Source: Elusimicrobia bacterium RIFOXYA12_FULL_57_11
GTDB taxonomy: Bacteria > Elusimicrobiota > Elusimicrobia > Elusimicrobiales > UBA9959
Direction: 5' to 3'
NCBI GenBank assembly: GCA_001800275.1
Contig: MGVB01000117.1
Coordinates: 1-34,546, forward strand
DNA: 34,546 nt
How positions within the stretch are numbered: the first letter of the stretch is position 1; each line of letters begins with the position of its first letter. The translations under genes were made by a program, and so were the position numbers. A model generated the notes under the pieces. It saw only the letters and a program-made list of their open reading frames with translations. It did not search any database and was not told the DNA's origin. This document shows, piece by piece, positions 15,685 to 23,739 of the stretch.

Positions 15685-16005
15685 TCAGCCAAAAGGTCTT
15701 TTTAATTCCCCGGCAGGATACACGTTCTGCACGGAGTCGAATTTCAGGCCGTAAAGGTTTCCGGCGCCCTCCTTCCTGGTCCAGACGACCTGCGCGGAAA
15801 TATCAAGCACGCCTTTTTCCAAAAGCCTTATGCGGAGCCTGAGCCTGGCCCCGTTCGCCATTGCATTAACGGAAAAAAAAGCCGCGCCGGTAGCGGAAAA
15901 ATCTATCAGGCGCCCGGAATCCAGCAGTTTGCCGGCCGGGCTGAAGATCTCCACCACCGAATCGTGCCTTTCACGCTGTGCACGGCGCTTGTCCTTGTTA
16001 TTCAT
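15685..16005 (-). CDS. PilZ-domain protein
   Basis: A 106-residue single-domain protein. The c-di-GMP-binding motifs are present: RxxxR at Arg7-Arg11 within RRAQRERH, and DxSxxG at Asp35-Ser37-Gly40 (DFSATG). The remainder forms the expected beta-barrel, including VVWTRKEGAGNLYGLKF. It probably binds cyclic di-GMP and regulates a partner by contact. The ATG at 16005 has GGGGG upstream and places the RxxxR motif at the N-terminus; an in-frame ATG at 16041 is less plausible. Its gene is divergent from the uracil permease gene, with an AT-rich region (16045-16060) between them. Confidence 0.87.
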   Translation of the reverse strand: MNNKDKRRAQRERHDSVVEIFSPAGKLLDSGRLIDFSATGAAFFSVNAMANGARLRLRIRLLEKGVLDISAQVVWTRKEGAGNLYGLKFDSVQNVYPAGELKRPFG

Positions 16006-16116
16006 AAACCCCCGGGTTTGCGGCACCGGACGCCTCCCCACACGCGTATATTATATATTTTTGCGCCAGGGTCGCGCTTTCAGCGGCGCGCAAAATTTGT
16101 ATTATTATCAAAAGCC

Positions 16117-17397
16117 ATGGAAAACGGAATTTATTATCCCGAAGACAAGCTTCCTCTGGCCCGGCTTATCCCCATGGGCATGCAGCATGTTGTGGCCATG
16201 TTCGGCGCCACGGTACTGGCGCCCATACTCATGGGGTTCAACCCCCAGACCGCTATTTTCTTTTCCGGCATAGGCACGCTCCTTTTTATCGTTATAACCC
16301 GCGCCAAGGTCCCCAGTTACCTGGGCTCCTCCTTCGCGTTCATCGGCCCCGTGCTGGCCGTCACCGGCGGCGCGGCGGAGAAGATTCCTTTCGCGCTGTG
16401 CGGCATAGCCGGCGCGGCCGTACTGTACGCCCTGGCGGGGGCCGCCACGGTAAAATACGGTTCAAAATGGATAGACCGCCTGATGCCGCCTGTCGTCACC
16501 GGCGCCGTGGTGGCGCTCATAGGCCTCAATCTCTCCTCCGCCGCCGTAGGGAACTTCATTAATTCTGATTTCCGCCTGGCAGGCGGCCGGGACGCGCTGA
16601 AGCTGCTGGCCGCCTGCGTTACATTCTCAGTGGCCGCCGCCGTGTCCATTTACTTCCGGGGCTTCCTGCGCCTGCTGCCCATACTTACCGGTGTGGTAGT
16701 CGGTTACGCTCTTTCCCTGCTGCTGGGCATAATCGGTCCCGGACAGCTGGCGGCCATACACGACGCGGCCTGGCTGGGCCTGCCGCCATTTACAGCGCCC
16801 GCTTTCAGTTTCGAGGCCCTGCTGGTCATAGCGCCCGTGTTCGTAGTGCTGGTAGCCGAGAACAAAGGCCACATAGAGGCCATCTCCGGGTATATGAAAC
16901 GCGACCTCGGCCCGCACCTGGGCCGGGCCTACCTGGGCGATGCGGCGGCCAGCTTCGTTTCGGCCATGGGCGGCGGCACACCGCAGACCACCTACGCCGA
17001 GAACATGGGCGTGATGGCGATAACCCGGGTGTTCAGCGTTTACAATTTCATGGCCGCAGCCTGCATAGCGCTGCTGCTGGGACTATGCCCCAAATTCGGC
17101 GCGGTGATCTTGTCCATCCCCGGCCCGGTGCTGGGCGGGGTAACCCTTATACTTTACGGCCTCATAGCCATGATGGGCATCAAGATCTGGCTGGACGCGA
17201 AAGTGGATTTCTGCTCGCACAAGAACCTGATTATCGCCGGCTCGTCGCTGATCATCGCCACGGGCCTGGGAGTTAAAGGGGTCACTGTCGGCTCGGTGAA
17301 TATCGCCGGCATAGCTTTCGGCACGGTGTTCGCCGTGCTGATCAACCTGGCGTTGTCCCTTGGCGGCGCCGAAGAGAAAGACGGGACCTGCGCCTGA
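16117..17397 (+). CDS. uraA: NCS2-family uracil/nucleobase permease
   Basis: A 426-residue membrane protein with about 12-14 hydrophobic segments. GMQHVVAMFGATVLAPILMG at the N-terminus and VPSYLGSSFAFIGPV are hallmarks of the UraA branch. The substrate motifs VLVAENKGHIEAISG and GGGTPQTTYAENMGVMAITRV are intact. It imports uracil or a related base by proton symport at the inner membrane. The reading frame is open to 15964, but the ATG at 16117 begins the conserved region and avoids overlap with the PilZ gene. The transporter gene downstream follows after 27 bp. A xanthine or uric acid transporter is less likely from the motifs. Confidence 0.92.
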   Translation: MENGIYYPEDKLPLARLIPMGMQHVVAMFGATVLAPILMGFNPQTAIFFSGIGTLLFIVITRAKVPSYLGSSFAFIGPVLAVTGGAAEKIPFALCGIAGAAVLYALAGAATVKYGSKWIDRLMPPVVTGAVVALIGLNLSSAAVGNFINSDFRLAGGRDALKLLAACVTFSVAAAVSIYFRGFLRLLPILTGVVVGYALSLLLGIIGPGQLAAIHDAAWLGLPPFTAPAFSFEALLVIAPVFVVLVAENKGHIEAISGYMKRDLGPHLGRAYLGDAAASFVSAMGGGTPQTTYAENMGVMAITRVFSVYNFMAAACIALLLGLCPKFGAVILSIPGPVLGGVTLILYGLIAMMGIKIWLDAKVDFCSHKNLIIAGSSLIIATGLGVKGVTVGSVNIAGIAFGTVFAVLINLALSLGGAEEKDGTCA

Positions 17398-17424
17398 ACG
17401 GGCCCGCCGCAGAACGGAGACAAA

Positions 17425-18798
17425 ATGCTTTCAAAATTCCTTTCGCTCTACAAGCCCGCGGCGCACATAGCGCGCCTCCCAAAAACGCTCGAGGACGCCC
17501 GCTACAAAACGCTGCGAGCACAGATGATGCTCTCGATCTTCTTCGGTTACGCCGGCTTCTACCTGGTGCGAAAGAATTTCTCCCTGGCCAAGCCGTACCT
17601 GATAAACCACTACGGTTTTTCCAAAGGCGACGTAGGCCTGATAGCCACAGGGCTGGCCGTCTCCTACGGCCTCAGCAAGTTCGTGATGGGCAACGTTTCC
17701 GACCGGTCCAACCCGCGCTATTTCATGGCCACCGGCCTCATCCTCTCAGGACTCGTCAACCTGCTGTTCCCGACGCTGGTCGGCTCGTTGTGGGCCATGC
17801 TCGCATTGTGGTTCGTAAACGGCTGGGCGCAGGGCATGGGCTGGGCGCCCTGCGCGCGCACGCTCACCCACTGGTTCTCTGACGGCGAGCGCGGCACCAA
17901 GTTCGCCATCTGGAACCTGGCGCACAATGTGGGCGGCGGCATAGTGGGCCCCATAATAAACGGCGCGCTGGCGCTGGCCACCATCCTCGGCCTGACGGCC
18001 CTCACCAGCGGCGGCACCCTGCCCTTCTTCCTTATTTTTTACGTGCCCGCCTTCATGGCCATCGCCATGGGCGCGCTGATAATACTCTTTCTGCGCGATA
18101 CACCGCAGTCGGTGGGCCTGCCCCCGATAGAAGACTACGCCAACGATCATCCCGACACCGGCGTAGCCGACCCCGAGCGGGAAATGGGCGCAAAAGAGAT
18201 CTTCACCAAATACATCCTCTACAACAAGCCGCTTTGGCTGATAGCTTTTGCCAACATCTTCGTCTACGTTATCCGCTACGGCGTGCTGGACTGGGCGCCC
18301 ACCTACCTGACGGCGGTTAAAGGCTGCCCGCAGGACACCGCCCGCTGGCAGTTCTTTATTTACGAATACGCCGGTATCCCCGGCACCCTGCTGGCCGGCT
18401 GGGCCAGCGACAAATTCTTCCACGGCCGGCGCGGCCCCGTCTCGGTCATCTACATGCTGCTGGTGACCATAGCGGTTTATGTGTACTGGCAGAATCCGGC
18501 CGGACGCTTCTGGGTGGACTCGGCCTCGCTGTTCGTCATCGGTTTCCTTATTTACGGGCCGGTAATGCTGATAGGCGTAAGCGCCGTGGACATGGTGCCC
18601 AAAAAAGCCGCGGGCACGGCCGCCGGCTTCACGGGCCTGTTCGGCTACCTGTTCGGGGCGGTCATCGCCGAGGTGGGTATAGGCCGCGTGGTGGACAGCT
18701 ACGGCTGGGACGGCGGGTTCAAGCTGCTCCTTGCCTCTTGCGTGCTGGCCATACTGCTCCTGGCCATGACCTGGAAGAAGCATCACGCGAAAGATTAA
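17425..18798 (+). CDS. glpT: Glycerol-3-phosphate transporter, OPA family
   Basis: A 457-residue major-facilitator protein closely resembling GlpT along its length. Matching blocks are FFGYAGFYLVRKNFSLAKPY, YGLSKFVMGNVSDRSNPRYF, WNLAHNVGGGIVGP, DTPQSVGLPPIEDY, VIRYGVLDWAPTYL and PKKAAGTAAGFTGLFGYLFG. It should exchange glycerol-3-phosphate for inorganic phosphate across the inner membrane; other organophosphates (hexose phosphate, phosphoglycerate) are possible in this family. ACGGAGA precedes the ATG. No glpD or glpK gene is adjacent. It follows the uracil permease by 27 bp, so the two may share a transcript without obvious functional link. Confidence 0.9.
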   Translation: MLSKFLSLYKPAAHIARLPKTLEDARYKTLRAQMMLSIFFGYAGFYLVRKNFSLAKPYLINHYGFSKGDVGLIATGLAVSYGLSKFVMGNVSDRSNPRYFMATGLILSGLVNLLFPTLVGSLWAMLALWFVNGWAQGMGWAPCARTLTHWFSDGERGTKFAIWNLAHNVGGGIVGPIINGALALATILGLTALTSGGTLPFFLIFYVPAFMAIAMGALIILFLRDTPQSVGLPPIEDYANDHPDTGVADPEREMGAKEIFTKYILYNKPLWLIAFANIFVYVIRYGVLDWAPTYLTAVKGCPQDTARWQFFIYEYAGIPGTLLAGWASDKFFHGRRGPVSVIYMLLVTIAVYVYWQNPAGRFWVDSASLFVIGFLIYGPVMLIGVSAVDMVPKKAAGTAAGFTGLFGYLFGAVIAEVGIGRVVDSYGWDGGFKLLLASCVLAILLLAMTWKKHHAKD

Positions 18799-18871
18799 CC
18801 CCCGGCACACGGAGCCAGGCAGCAGCGCATAAGGTCCAAAGCCGTGGAGACGCGCCGCAAAAGCCAGGCGG

Positions 18872-19276
18872 TCAGTCCGCGGAATAGCGCGTTTTTTTCA
18901 CATCGGAACGGCGTTTCTTGTCTTCCAGGCGGCGGAGCCGGGAGCCGTAAGACGGCCTGGTGGGCCTCCTGCGCTTAGGGGGCCTCATGGAGCGCTCCAC
19001 AAGCTCAAACAGCCGGGCGCGCGCGGCGGCCCGGTTCTGCTCCTGCGTCCGGTACTCGCCCGCGGTTATCACAATCTCGCCTTCCATGGTAAGTTTTGCG
19101 CCGGCCAGCGTCTTTAGCCGCTGCTGCGCCTCTGCGGGCAGGCCGGAAACGGAAGGGAAAAACCGCAGCTGCACGGTAGTGGCGACTTTGTTGACATTTT
19201 GCCCGCCATGCCCCCCGCTGCGTATGAATTTTTCCTCAAAAGAACCGGGGGCAAGCCGGAAGCCTGATTCGGTCAT
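18872..19276 (-). CDS. arfB: Peptidyl-tRNA hydrolase ArfB (YaeJ)-like ribosome rescue factor
   Basis: A 134-residue single-domain release-factor homologue. The catalytic GGQ sits in RSGGHGGQNVNKVATTVQLRF, and the C-terminal tail is strongly basic (PPKRRRPTRPSYGSRLRRLEDKKRRSD split over the last 40 residues), as needed to insert into the mRNA channel of stalled ribosomes. It frees nascent chains on non-stop complexes. The frame is open upstream to 19669, but the ATG at 19276 matches the family start. No strong Shine-Dalgarno sequence precedes it, so the start is slightly uncertain. It is convergent with glpT. Confidence 0.9.
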   Translation of the reverse strand: MTESGFRLAPGSFEEKFIRSGGHGGQNVNKVATTVQLRFFPSVSGLPAEAQQRLKTLAGAKLTMEGEIVITAGEYRTQEQNRAAARARLFELVERSMRPPKRRRPTRPSYGSRLRRLEDKKRRSDVKKTRYSAD

Positions 19277-19531
19277 AAATGGTATGTTATCAAAAAACCC
19301 GGCGCATACCGCAGGGCTCCGCGTGCCAACAGGCCCAGCCGCACACGGGCCGGATACCACCTCCAGCCCGGGCCAAAAGCCCTTTACAATTCCGGTAATT
19401 GATATGTAAACTTTAGACACCCGGACGCATTGCCGTATCACGGCGCCGGGAGAAAAAAAAATCGGTCTTACCTGTAAAAGGGCTGGGGGGCCCTGAAGCG
19501 GTGAGGGCATTCTGCTTGAAAGAAGGCTGCC

Positions 19532-19894
19532 ATGCCCCCCGAAATACTTATAGCTGATGACGATTCCACGATGCGCAGGCTTTATTCCCGCGTATTGTCC
19601 GGACAGGATTATACCGTAACCTTTGCCGACAGCGCCGCCACGGCGAAAACGCTTATTGAAACACGCCATTTCGATCTGCTCGTGACCGACCTGATGCTCG
19701 GCGACGGCCTTGGCACCGATCTGGCGCGCCTGTTCTCTGAAAAATTTTCAGGCGCCAGAAGCCTGCTGGTTACCGGCTCCGCCCAAAACCCCGGCGCAAT
19801 GGACCTTGCCGCCGTATCGGAATGCCTGGGCAAACCGCTGGACACGGACAGGTTCATGCTCTCCGTTGCCAAAGCCCTGGCCCAGACCGCATAA
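19532..19894 (+). CDS. Stand-alone response regulator receiver protein
   Basis: A 120-residue CheY-like protein. The acidic cluster is Asp9-Asp11, the phospho-acceptor Asp53 in LLVTDLML, with a threonine in LLVTGSA and the lysine in CLGKPLD. No output domain follows, so it probably acts by protein contact or in a phosphorelay. AAGAAGG precedes the ATG. No histidine kinase gene is in the window. It is divergent from arfB and separated from the lipoprotein operon by 138 bp. Confidence 0.88.
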   Translation: MPPEILIADDDSTMRRLYSRVLSGQDYTVTFADSAATAKTLIETRHFDLLVTDLMLGDGLGTDLARLFSEKFSGARSLLVTGSAQNPGAMDLAAVSECLGKPLDTDRFMLSVAKALAQTA

Positions 19895-20032
19895 AACGCC
19901 CTCCGCTTTACGGAAAGAAAACCACCTTTTCCCCTGGCCCGCGGCGCCGTTGACAATAGCGGGATTAATTGCTAGTTTTCTTATAGAATCCGGCAATTAA
20001 TCCGTTCATCTATATCAAGGGGCCCAATCAAA

Positions 20033-20620
20033 ATGAAAAACATGAATAGCGCGGCGAAAGTATTTGTTTGCATCGGGGCGACGCTAGCTCTTACCGGCTG
20101 CGGCGGCGGGAATAAGAACGTCCAGACCGCCGCTGTCAGCGCGCCCATCGCGGCCGCCGGCCCTGCCTGGGTAAACCAGGGCTCCGGCGCCTTCAAAGAC
20201 GGCAACTTCTACGGCGTCGGGATAGCCACCGGCGTCCGGAACAGGGCGCTTGCCATAGATACCGCCGACAGCCGCGCCCGCGCCAAGATAGCGGAGGTGT
20301 TTAACACCTATATAGCCAAACTGTCCAAAGATTATATGGCCTCCACGACCGCCGGGGACATGAAAAGTTCCAGCGAGGAACAGAACGTGACGAATTCACT
20401 GAAGAGTTTCACCCAGATGAACCTCTCCGGGGTTGTTATCGTTGACCACTGGGTCGATTCCTCCGATGGGTCAATGTTCGCGCTGGCCAAACTTGACGTC
20501 GCCGGGGTAAAAGCCTCGCTCGACAAGGCCGCCGAACTCGACTCAAAGGTGCGGGATTACGTGAAAGCCAACGCTGACAAGGCCTTTGACGACCTAACCG
20601 CGGAAGAAGCCAAGCGTTAA
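20033..20620 (+). CDS. LPP20-family lipoprotein
   Basis: A 195-residue secreted lipoprotein. A signal peptide with lipobox LTGC places the lipidated cysteine at residue 23. The mature part has the LPP20 layout: PAWVNQGSG near the N-terminus, GVGIATGVRNRALAIDTADS, a central helical region, and a YALAKLDV-like strand (MFALAKLDVAGV). Members are surface or outer-membrane lipoproteins of unknown biochemical role. It opens a run of four lipoprotein genes that includes lpoB, and is separated from it by a 10-bp-stem hairpin. Confidence 0.85.
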   Translation: MKNMNSAAKVFVCIGATLALTGCGGGNKNVQTAAVSAPIAAAGPAWVNQGSGAFKDGNFYGVGIATGVRNRALAIDTADSRARAKIAEVFNTYIAKLSKDYMASTTAGDMKSSSEEQNVTNSLKSFTQMNLSGVVIVDHWVDSSDGSMFALAKLDVAGVKASLDKAAELDSKVRDYVKANADKAFDDLTAEEAKR

Positions 20621-20640
20621 TTCATATTCCATACGCTGAC

Positions 20641-20665
20641 GCCGGGTTTTCACGGAAAACCCGGC
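20641..20665 (+). terminator. Intercistronic hairpin
   Basis: A perfect 10-bp stem (GCCGGGTTTT/AAAACCCGGC) with a 5-nt CACGG loop lies 20 bp after the first LPP20 gene and 40 bp before lpoB. No T-run follows directly, so it is more likely an mRNA-stabilising or attenuating hairpin than a full terminator. It could make the first lipoprotein more abundant than the rest. Confidence 0.5.
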
Positions 20666-20704
20666 GGAGTTTCCTAGTTCCTCATTCAAGGAGAACCGGT
20701 CATT

Positions 20705-21304
20705 ATGAAAAACTATTTATTAATTTCCACGCTGCTGGTATTGCCGGCGCTGTCCGGCTGCGGCGGGACGCAGGTTAAACGCATCGACACCGCCGCGGTG
20801 GTGGACATAAGCGGAAAATGGAACGACACGGACTCCCGCCTGACCGCCGAAGAGATGATCGCCGACTGCCTGGCCAGGCCCTGGATAAGCGCGGCGGCCG
20901 GCCCGGCCGGGGAAAACCCCACCGTGATAGTGGGCACCGTCCGCAACCAGAGCAGCGAACATATCAACACCGGGGTTTTCGTGGAAGACCTGCAGCGCGC
21001 GCTGATAAATTCCGGACGAGTCACTTTTGTGGCCAGCAAGGACGAGCGCGGCGAAGTGCGCGACGAGCGCCTGGACCAGGACACCAACGCCGCCGAGGAC
21101 ACGAAAAAAGCCCACGGCCAGGAAACAGGGGCGGATTTCATGCTGAGCGGCAACATCAGCACCATAGAGGATAAAGAAGGCGGCAAGTCCGTCATCCTGT
21201 ACCAGGTCAATCTCAAACTCCTCAACCTGAAAAACAACCAGATCTCCTGGACCGGCCAGAAAAAGATCAAGAAATCGGTAAAGCGGTCCAAGTCAACCTG
21301 GTAG
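20705..21304 (+). CDS. lpoB: LpoB-type penicillin-binding protein activator lipoprotein
   Basis: A 199-residue lipoprotein with lipobox LSGC (Cys19). The mature region carries LpoB-family blocks: VVDISGKWNDTDSRLTAEEM, PTVIVGTVRNQSSEHINT, ALINSGRVTFVASKDER, GADFMLSGNISTIEDKEGGK and QISWTGQKKIKK. In enterobacteria LpoB reaches from the outer membrane to activate the synthase PBP1B. Whether a cognate synthase exists here is not visible. GGAGAACC precedes the ATG. The COG3014-type gene follows after 10 bp, indicating one transcript. The clan also contains proteins without a shown PBP role. Confidence 0.88.
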   Translation: MKNYLLISTLLVLPALSGCGGTQVKRIDTAAVVDISGKWNDTDSRLTAEEMIADCLARPWISAAAGPAGENPTVIVGTVRNQSSEHINTGVFVEDLQRALINSGRVTFVASKDERGEVRDERLDQDTNAAEDTKKAHGQETGADFMLSGNISTIEDKEGGKSVILYQVNLKLLNLKNNQISWTGQKKIKKSVKRSKSTW

Positions 21305-21314
21305 CATATCGTAA

Positions 21315-22649
21315 ATGAGGGTTCATCTCCCTGCGTACCGCCTGCTTGCCGGCGCGGCCCTGCTGTTCGCGGCCTGCGCCGGCCCCTCACGCTCCTACCG
21401 GGCCGGCCTCAACGCCAAAATAGCGGCACACGACTACGCGGGGGCGCGGGCCGACATAGAACAAAACAAAACTTCCGAATACGGAGAAAAGAATTCAGTT
21501 CTCTACTATTTGGACCTGGGCATGGTACAGCACGACTCCGCCAGCTACCGGGAAAGCGAGCTTAGCCTTGCGACGGCGGAAAACAGGATGGAAGAACTCT
21601 TCACCCGGAGCGTAAGCAGGCGCGCGGGAACCCTCCTTCTTAACGACAACACCACGAAATACGCGGGAGAAGTTTTCGAACGGGCCCTCCTCAACGCTTT
21701 CCGGGCGCTGAATTATGTCTTTCTGGGCAAAACCGACGACGCGCTGGTAGAGGCCCGCAAAGTCACCGCCTACCTCGGCCGCTTCAATGAATTCATGCAG
21801 GGTAAAAGCGGCTACCAGGACAGCGCCTTCTCCCAGTACCTGAGCGCCATGCTTTTTGAACAGAACGGCGACCACGACGACGCGCGCATAGCCTACAAAG
21901 CGGCCGCGGCGGCTTATAAAACATACGCGGCGGACTACGGCATGCCAGAACCGGAATTCACGAGCCCGCCCTATTCCAGACTGGAAAGCCTGGGCGTGGG
22001 GGAATTAATCTTCTTTCACTATAACGGGCCCGCGCCGATGAAAATCTCCCGCACTTTCCAGGTGGCCTGGAACGAGGCCATGCTGGCGGTAAGCCAGAGC
22101 GGCGAGGAAGAGGCGGGCTCGGAACGCTTCGCGAACGCCGTGAACGCCGGCCTTATCGGCAGCGCCATAACCGTAGCTTACCCGCAATACGTGCAGGACC
22201 CGTACACTATCGCCGGATCGCGCATAGAGGCCGCCGGGGCCCGGTCAGAGTCGCTGCTGGTTGAAGACATCTCCGCCATCGCCCGCCAGGTACTGGAGTC
22301 GAAAAACGCGGCAATAAGGCTGCGCGCCATAGCCCGGGCAACCATAAAGTTCGTGCTCGCGCGGGCGGCCTCCGCAGAAGTGGAAAACCGTGCCGGAGCC
22401 GGGCTGGGTTTTCTGGCCAAGATGGTCACCAGCGCCGCCGGAGCCGCCACCGAAACCGCCGACACCCGCGGGTGGACGACGCTGCCGGCGCAGATACGCA
22501 TGGCTCGCGTAACCGCGGCCCCGGGCAGACAGGACGTAAAGATCACTTTTACGGACCGCAACGGCGCCCCGTCCGGAACCATAGATTTCAAAGACGTGGA
22601 AGTGGTAAAAGGCCGGCGGACATACCTGCATTACCGCACGGCTCACTAG
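21315..22649 (+). CDS. COG3014-family lipoprotein with TPR-like region
   Basis: A 444-residue protein whose N-terminus is a lipoprotein signal (FAAC, Cys21). Residues 30-220 are helical and TPR-like, with SVLYYLDLGMVQHDSASYRES, ALLNAFRALNYVFLGKTDDALVEARK and SAFSQYLSAMLFEQNGDHDDARIAYKAA (each read here as parts of a longer block). The remainder matches the conserved, uncharacterised COG3014 proteins. These commonly sit beside LpoB and LPP20 genes, as here (10 bp after lpoB, 13 bp before the second LPP20 gene). The function is unknown; an outer-membrane scaffold for envelope assembly is a guess. Confidence 0.8.
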   Translation: MRVHLPAYRLLAGAALLFAACAGPSRSYRAGLNAKIAAHDYAGARADIEQNKTSEYGEKNSVLYYLDLGMVQHDSASYRESELSLATAENRMEELFTRSVSRRAGTLLLNDNTTKYAGEVFERALLNAFRALNYVFLGKTDDALVEARKVTAYLGRFNEFMQGKSGYQDSAFSQYLSAMLFEQNGDHDDARIAYKAAAAAYKTYAADYGMPEPEFTSPPYSRLESLGVGELIFFHYNGPAPMKISRTFQVAWNEAMLAVSQSGEEEAGSERFANAVNAGLIGSAITVAYPQYVQDPYTIAGSRIEAAGARSESLLVEDISAIARQVLESKNAAIRLRAIARATIKFVLARAASAEVENRAGAGLGFLAKMVTSAAGAATETADTRGWTTLPAQIRMARVTAAPGRQDVKITFTDRNGAPSGTIDFKDVEVVKGRRTYLHYRTAH

Positions 22650-22662
22650 GGGGTTCCCTAAT

Positions 22663-23739
22663 ATGTACAAATATCTTACAGCTGCCTGTTTCGCGGTCGT
22701 GTTGTCGGCGTGCGCCTCCGCCGCCACAAAGCCGGGCACTGGCGCGGCCGCCGCGGCGCAGCCACCCCGCCCCGCCTGGGTGGACGGCGTCTCTTACGAA
22801 TACCCCCGCAGCCGCTTCCTTACCGGAGTGTCCTCGGCCGACGATATTTCCACAGCCAAAGACCGTGCCCGCGCCGAGATCTCTAAAATTTTCTCTACCC
22901 GCATAAATCTTAACACCTCCGTAGTTTCTTCAGACAACTCTTATATGGCGCAAGGGAAGGCCGAAACGTCATCTTCCCAGAACGTGATGCAGAATGTCCG
23001 CGCGGTCTCGCAAAAGGAACTTGAAGGAGTGGAAATAGCACAGACCTGGCGCGACGGCGCCTCGGGCCAGTATTACGCGCTGGCCGTACTGGACCGCGCC
23101 AGAGCCCTGGCGGCACTGGAGGAAAAGACTGGCGAACTGGACGTGCTCGGACGGGAACTCTCGGCGCAGCTGGCGGCCGCGGCAGAAAAATTGCAGAAAG
23201 CCAAACACGCGCTGCAGTTGATGGATCTCCTTAAAACCCGTGACGCCCTGGCGGCCGACAGGCGGGTGCTCGATCCTGCCGGCGCCGGCGCCACGGGTCT
23301 GGACACGAACGCCATCCGCCGCGAGGCCTCCAAAGCCCTGGCGGCCCTGGACGTGGTACTGCTGATGTCCGGCGACAGATCTGACCCCGTAACCGCAGCC
23401 ATCATAAAGGCCTTTAACGGGCTGGGCATGGACGCCAGGACCGCCCCCCGGGCAGACGGCGCTGACCTCGCGGCGGAGTGCACCGTGGAGCTTGCCGCGG
23501 CGGCCGATCCCGATGAACAATCCCGCTGGCGCTGGCGCAGAGGCACGGCCGCCGTGGTCCTTAAAGATGTAAAGACCGCCAAAGTTTTCCTGACCTTTGA
23601 CGCCGCCGCCAAAGAGGCCTCCGCCACCGACGCTGAAGCGCGGTTGAAAACGGAAAAAGCCCTGGGGAAAAAAATAGCCGCGGAAATAAGCCGCGGCATA
23701 ACAACCCACCTCGAACAGCAGCAGGGAGGACCACTATGA
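22663..23739 (+). CDS. LPP20-like lipoprotein, long form
   Basis: A 358-residue lipoprotein with lipobox LSAC (Cys17). PAWVDGVSYEYPRSRFLTGV and the following AKDRARAEISKIFSTRI block match the LPP20 N-terminal half, and GQYYALAVLDRARALAAL closes it. An extra coiled-coil-like segment (about 150-195) and a further domain of about 140 residues extend beyond the typical LPP20 size. It ends with ATGA shared with the start of the NfeD-type gene, so the two are probably translationally coupled. Function unknown. Confidence 0.78.
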   Translation: MYKYLTAACFAVVLSACASAATKPGTGAAAAAQPPRPAWVDGVSYEYPRSRFLTGVSSADDISTAKDRARAEISKIFSTRINLNTSVVSSDNSYMAQGKAETSSSQNVMQNVRAVSQKELEGVEIAQTWRDGASGQYYALAVLDRARALAALEEKTGELDVLGRELSAQLAAAAEKLQKAKHALQLMDLLKTRDALAADRRVLDPAGAGATGLDTNAIRREASKALAALDVVLLMSGDRSDPVTAAIIKAFNGLGMDARTAPRADGADLAAECTVELAAAADPDEQSRWRWRRGTAAVVLKDVKTAKVFLTFDAAAKEASATDAEARLKTEKALGKKIAAEISRGITTHLEQQQGGPL

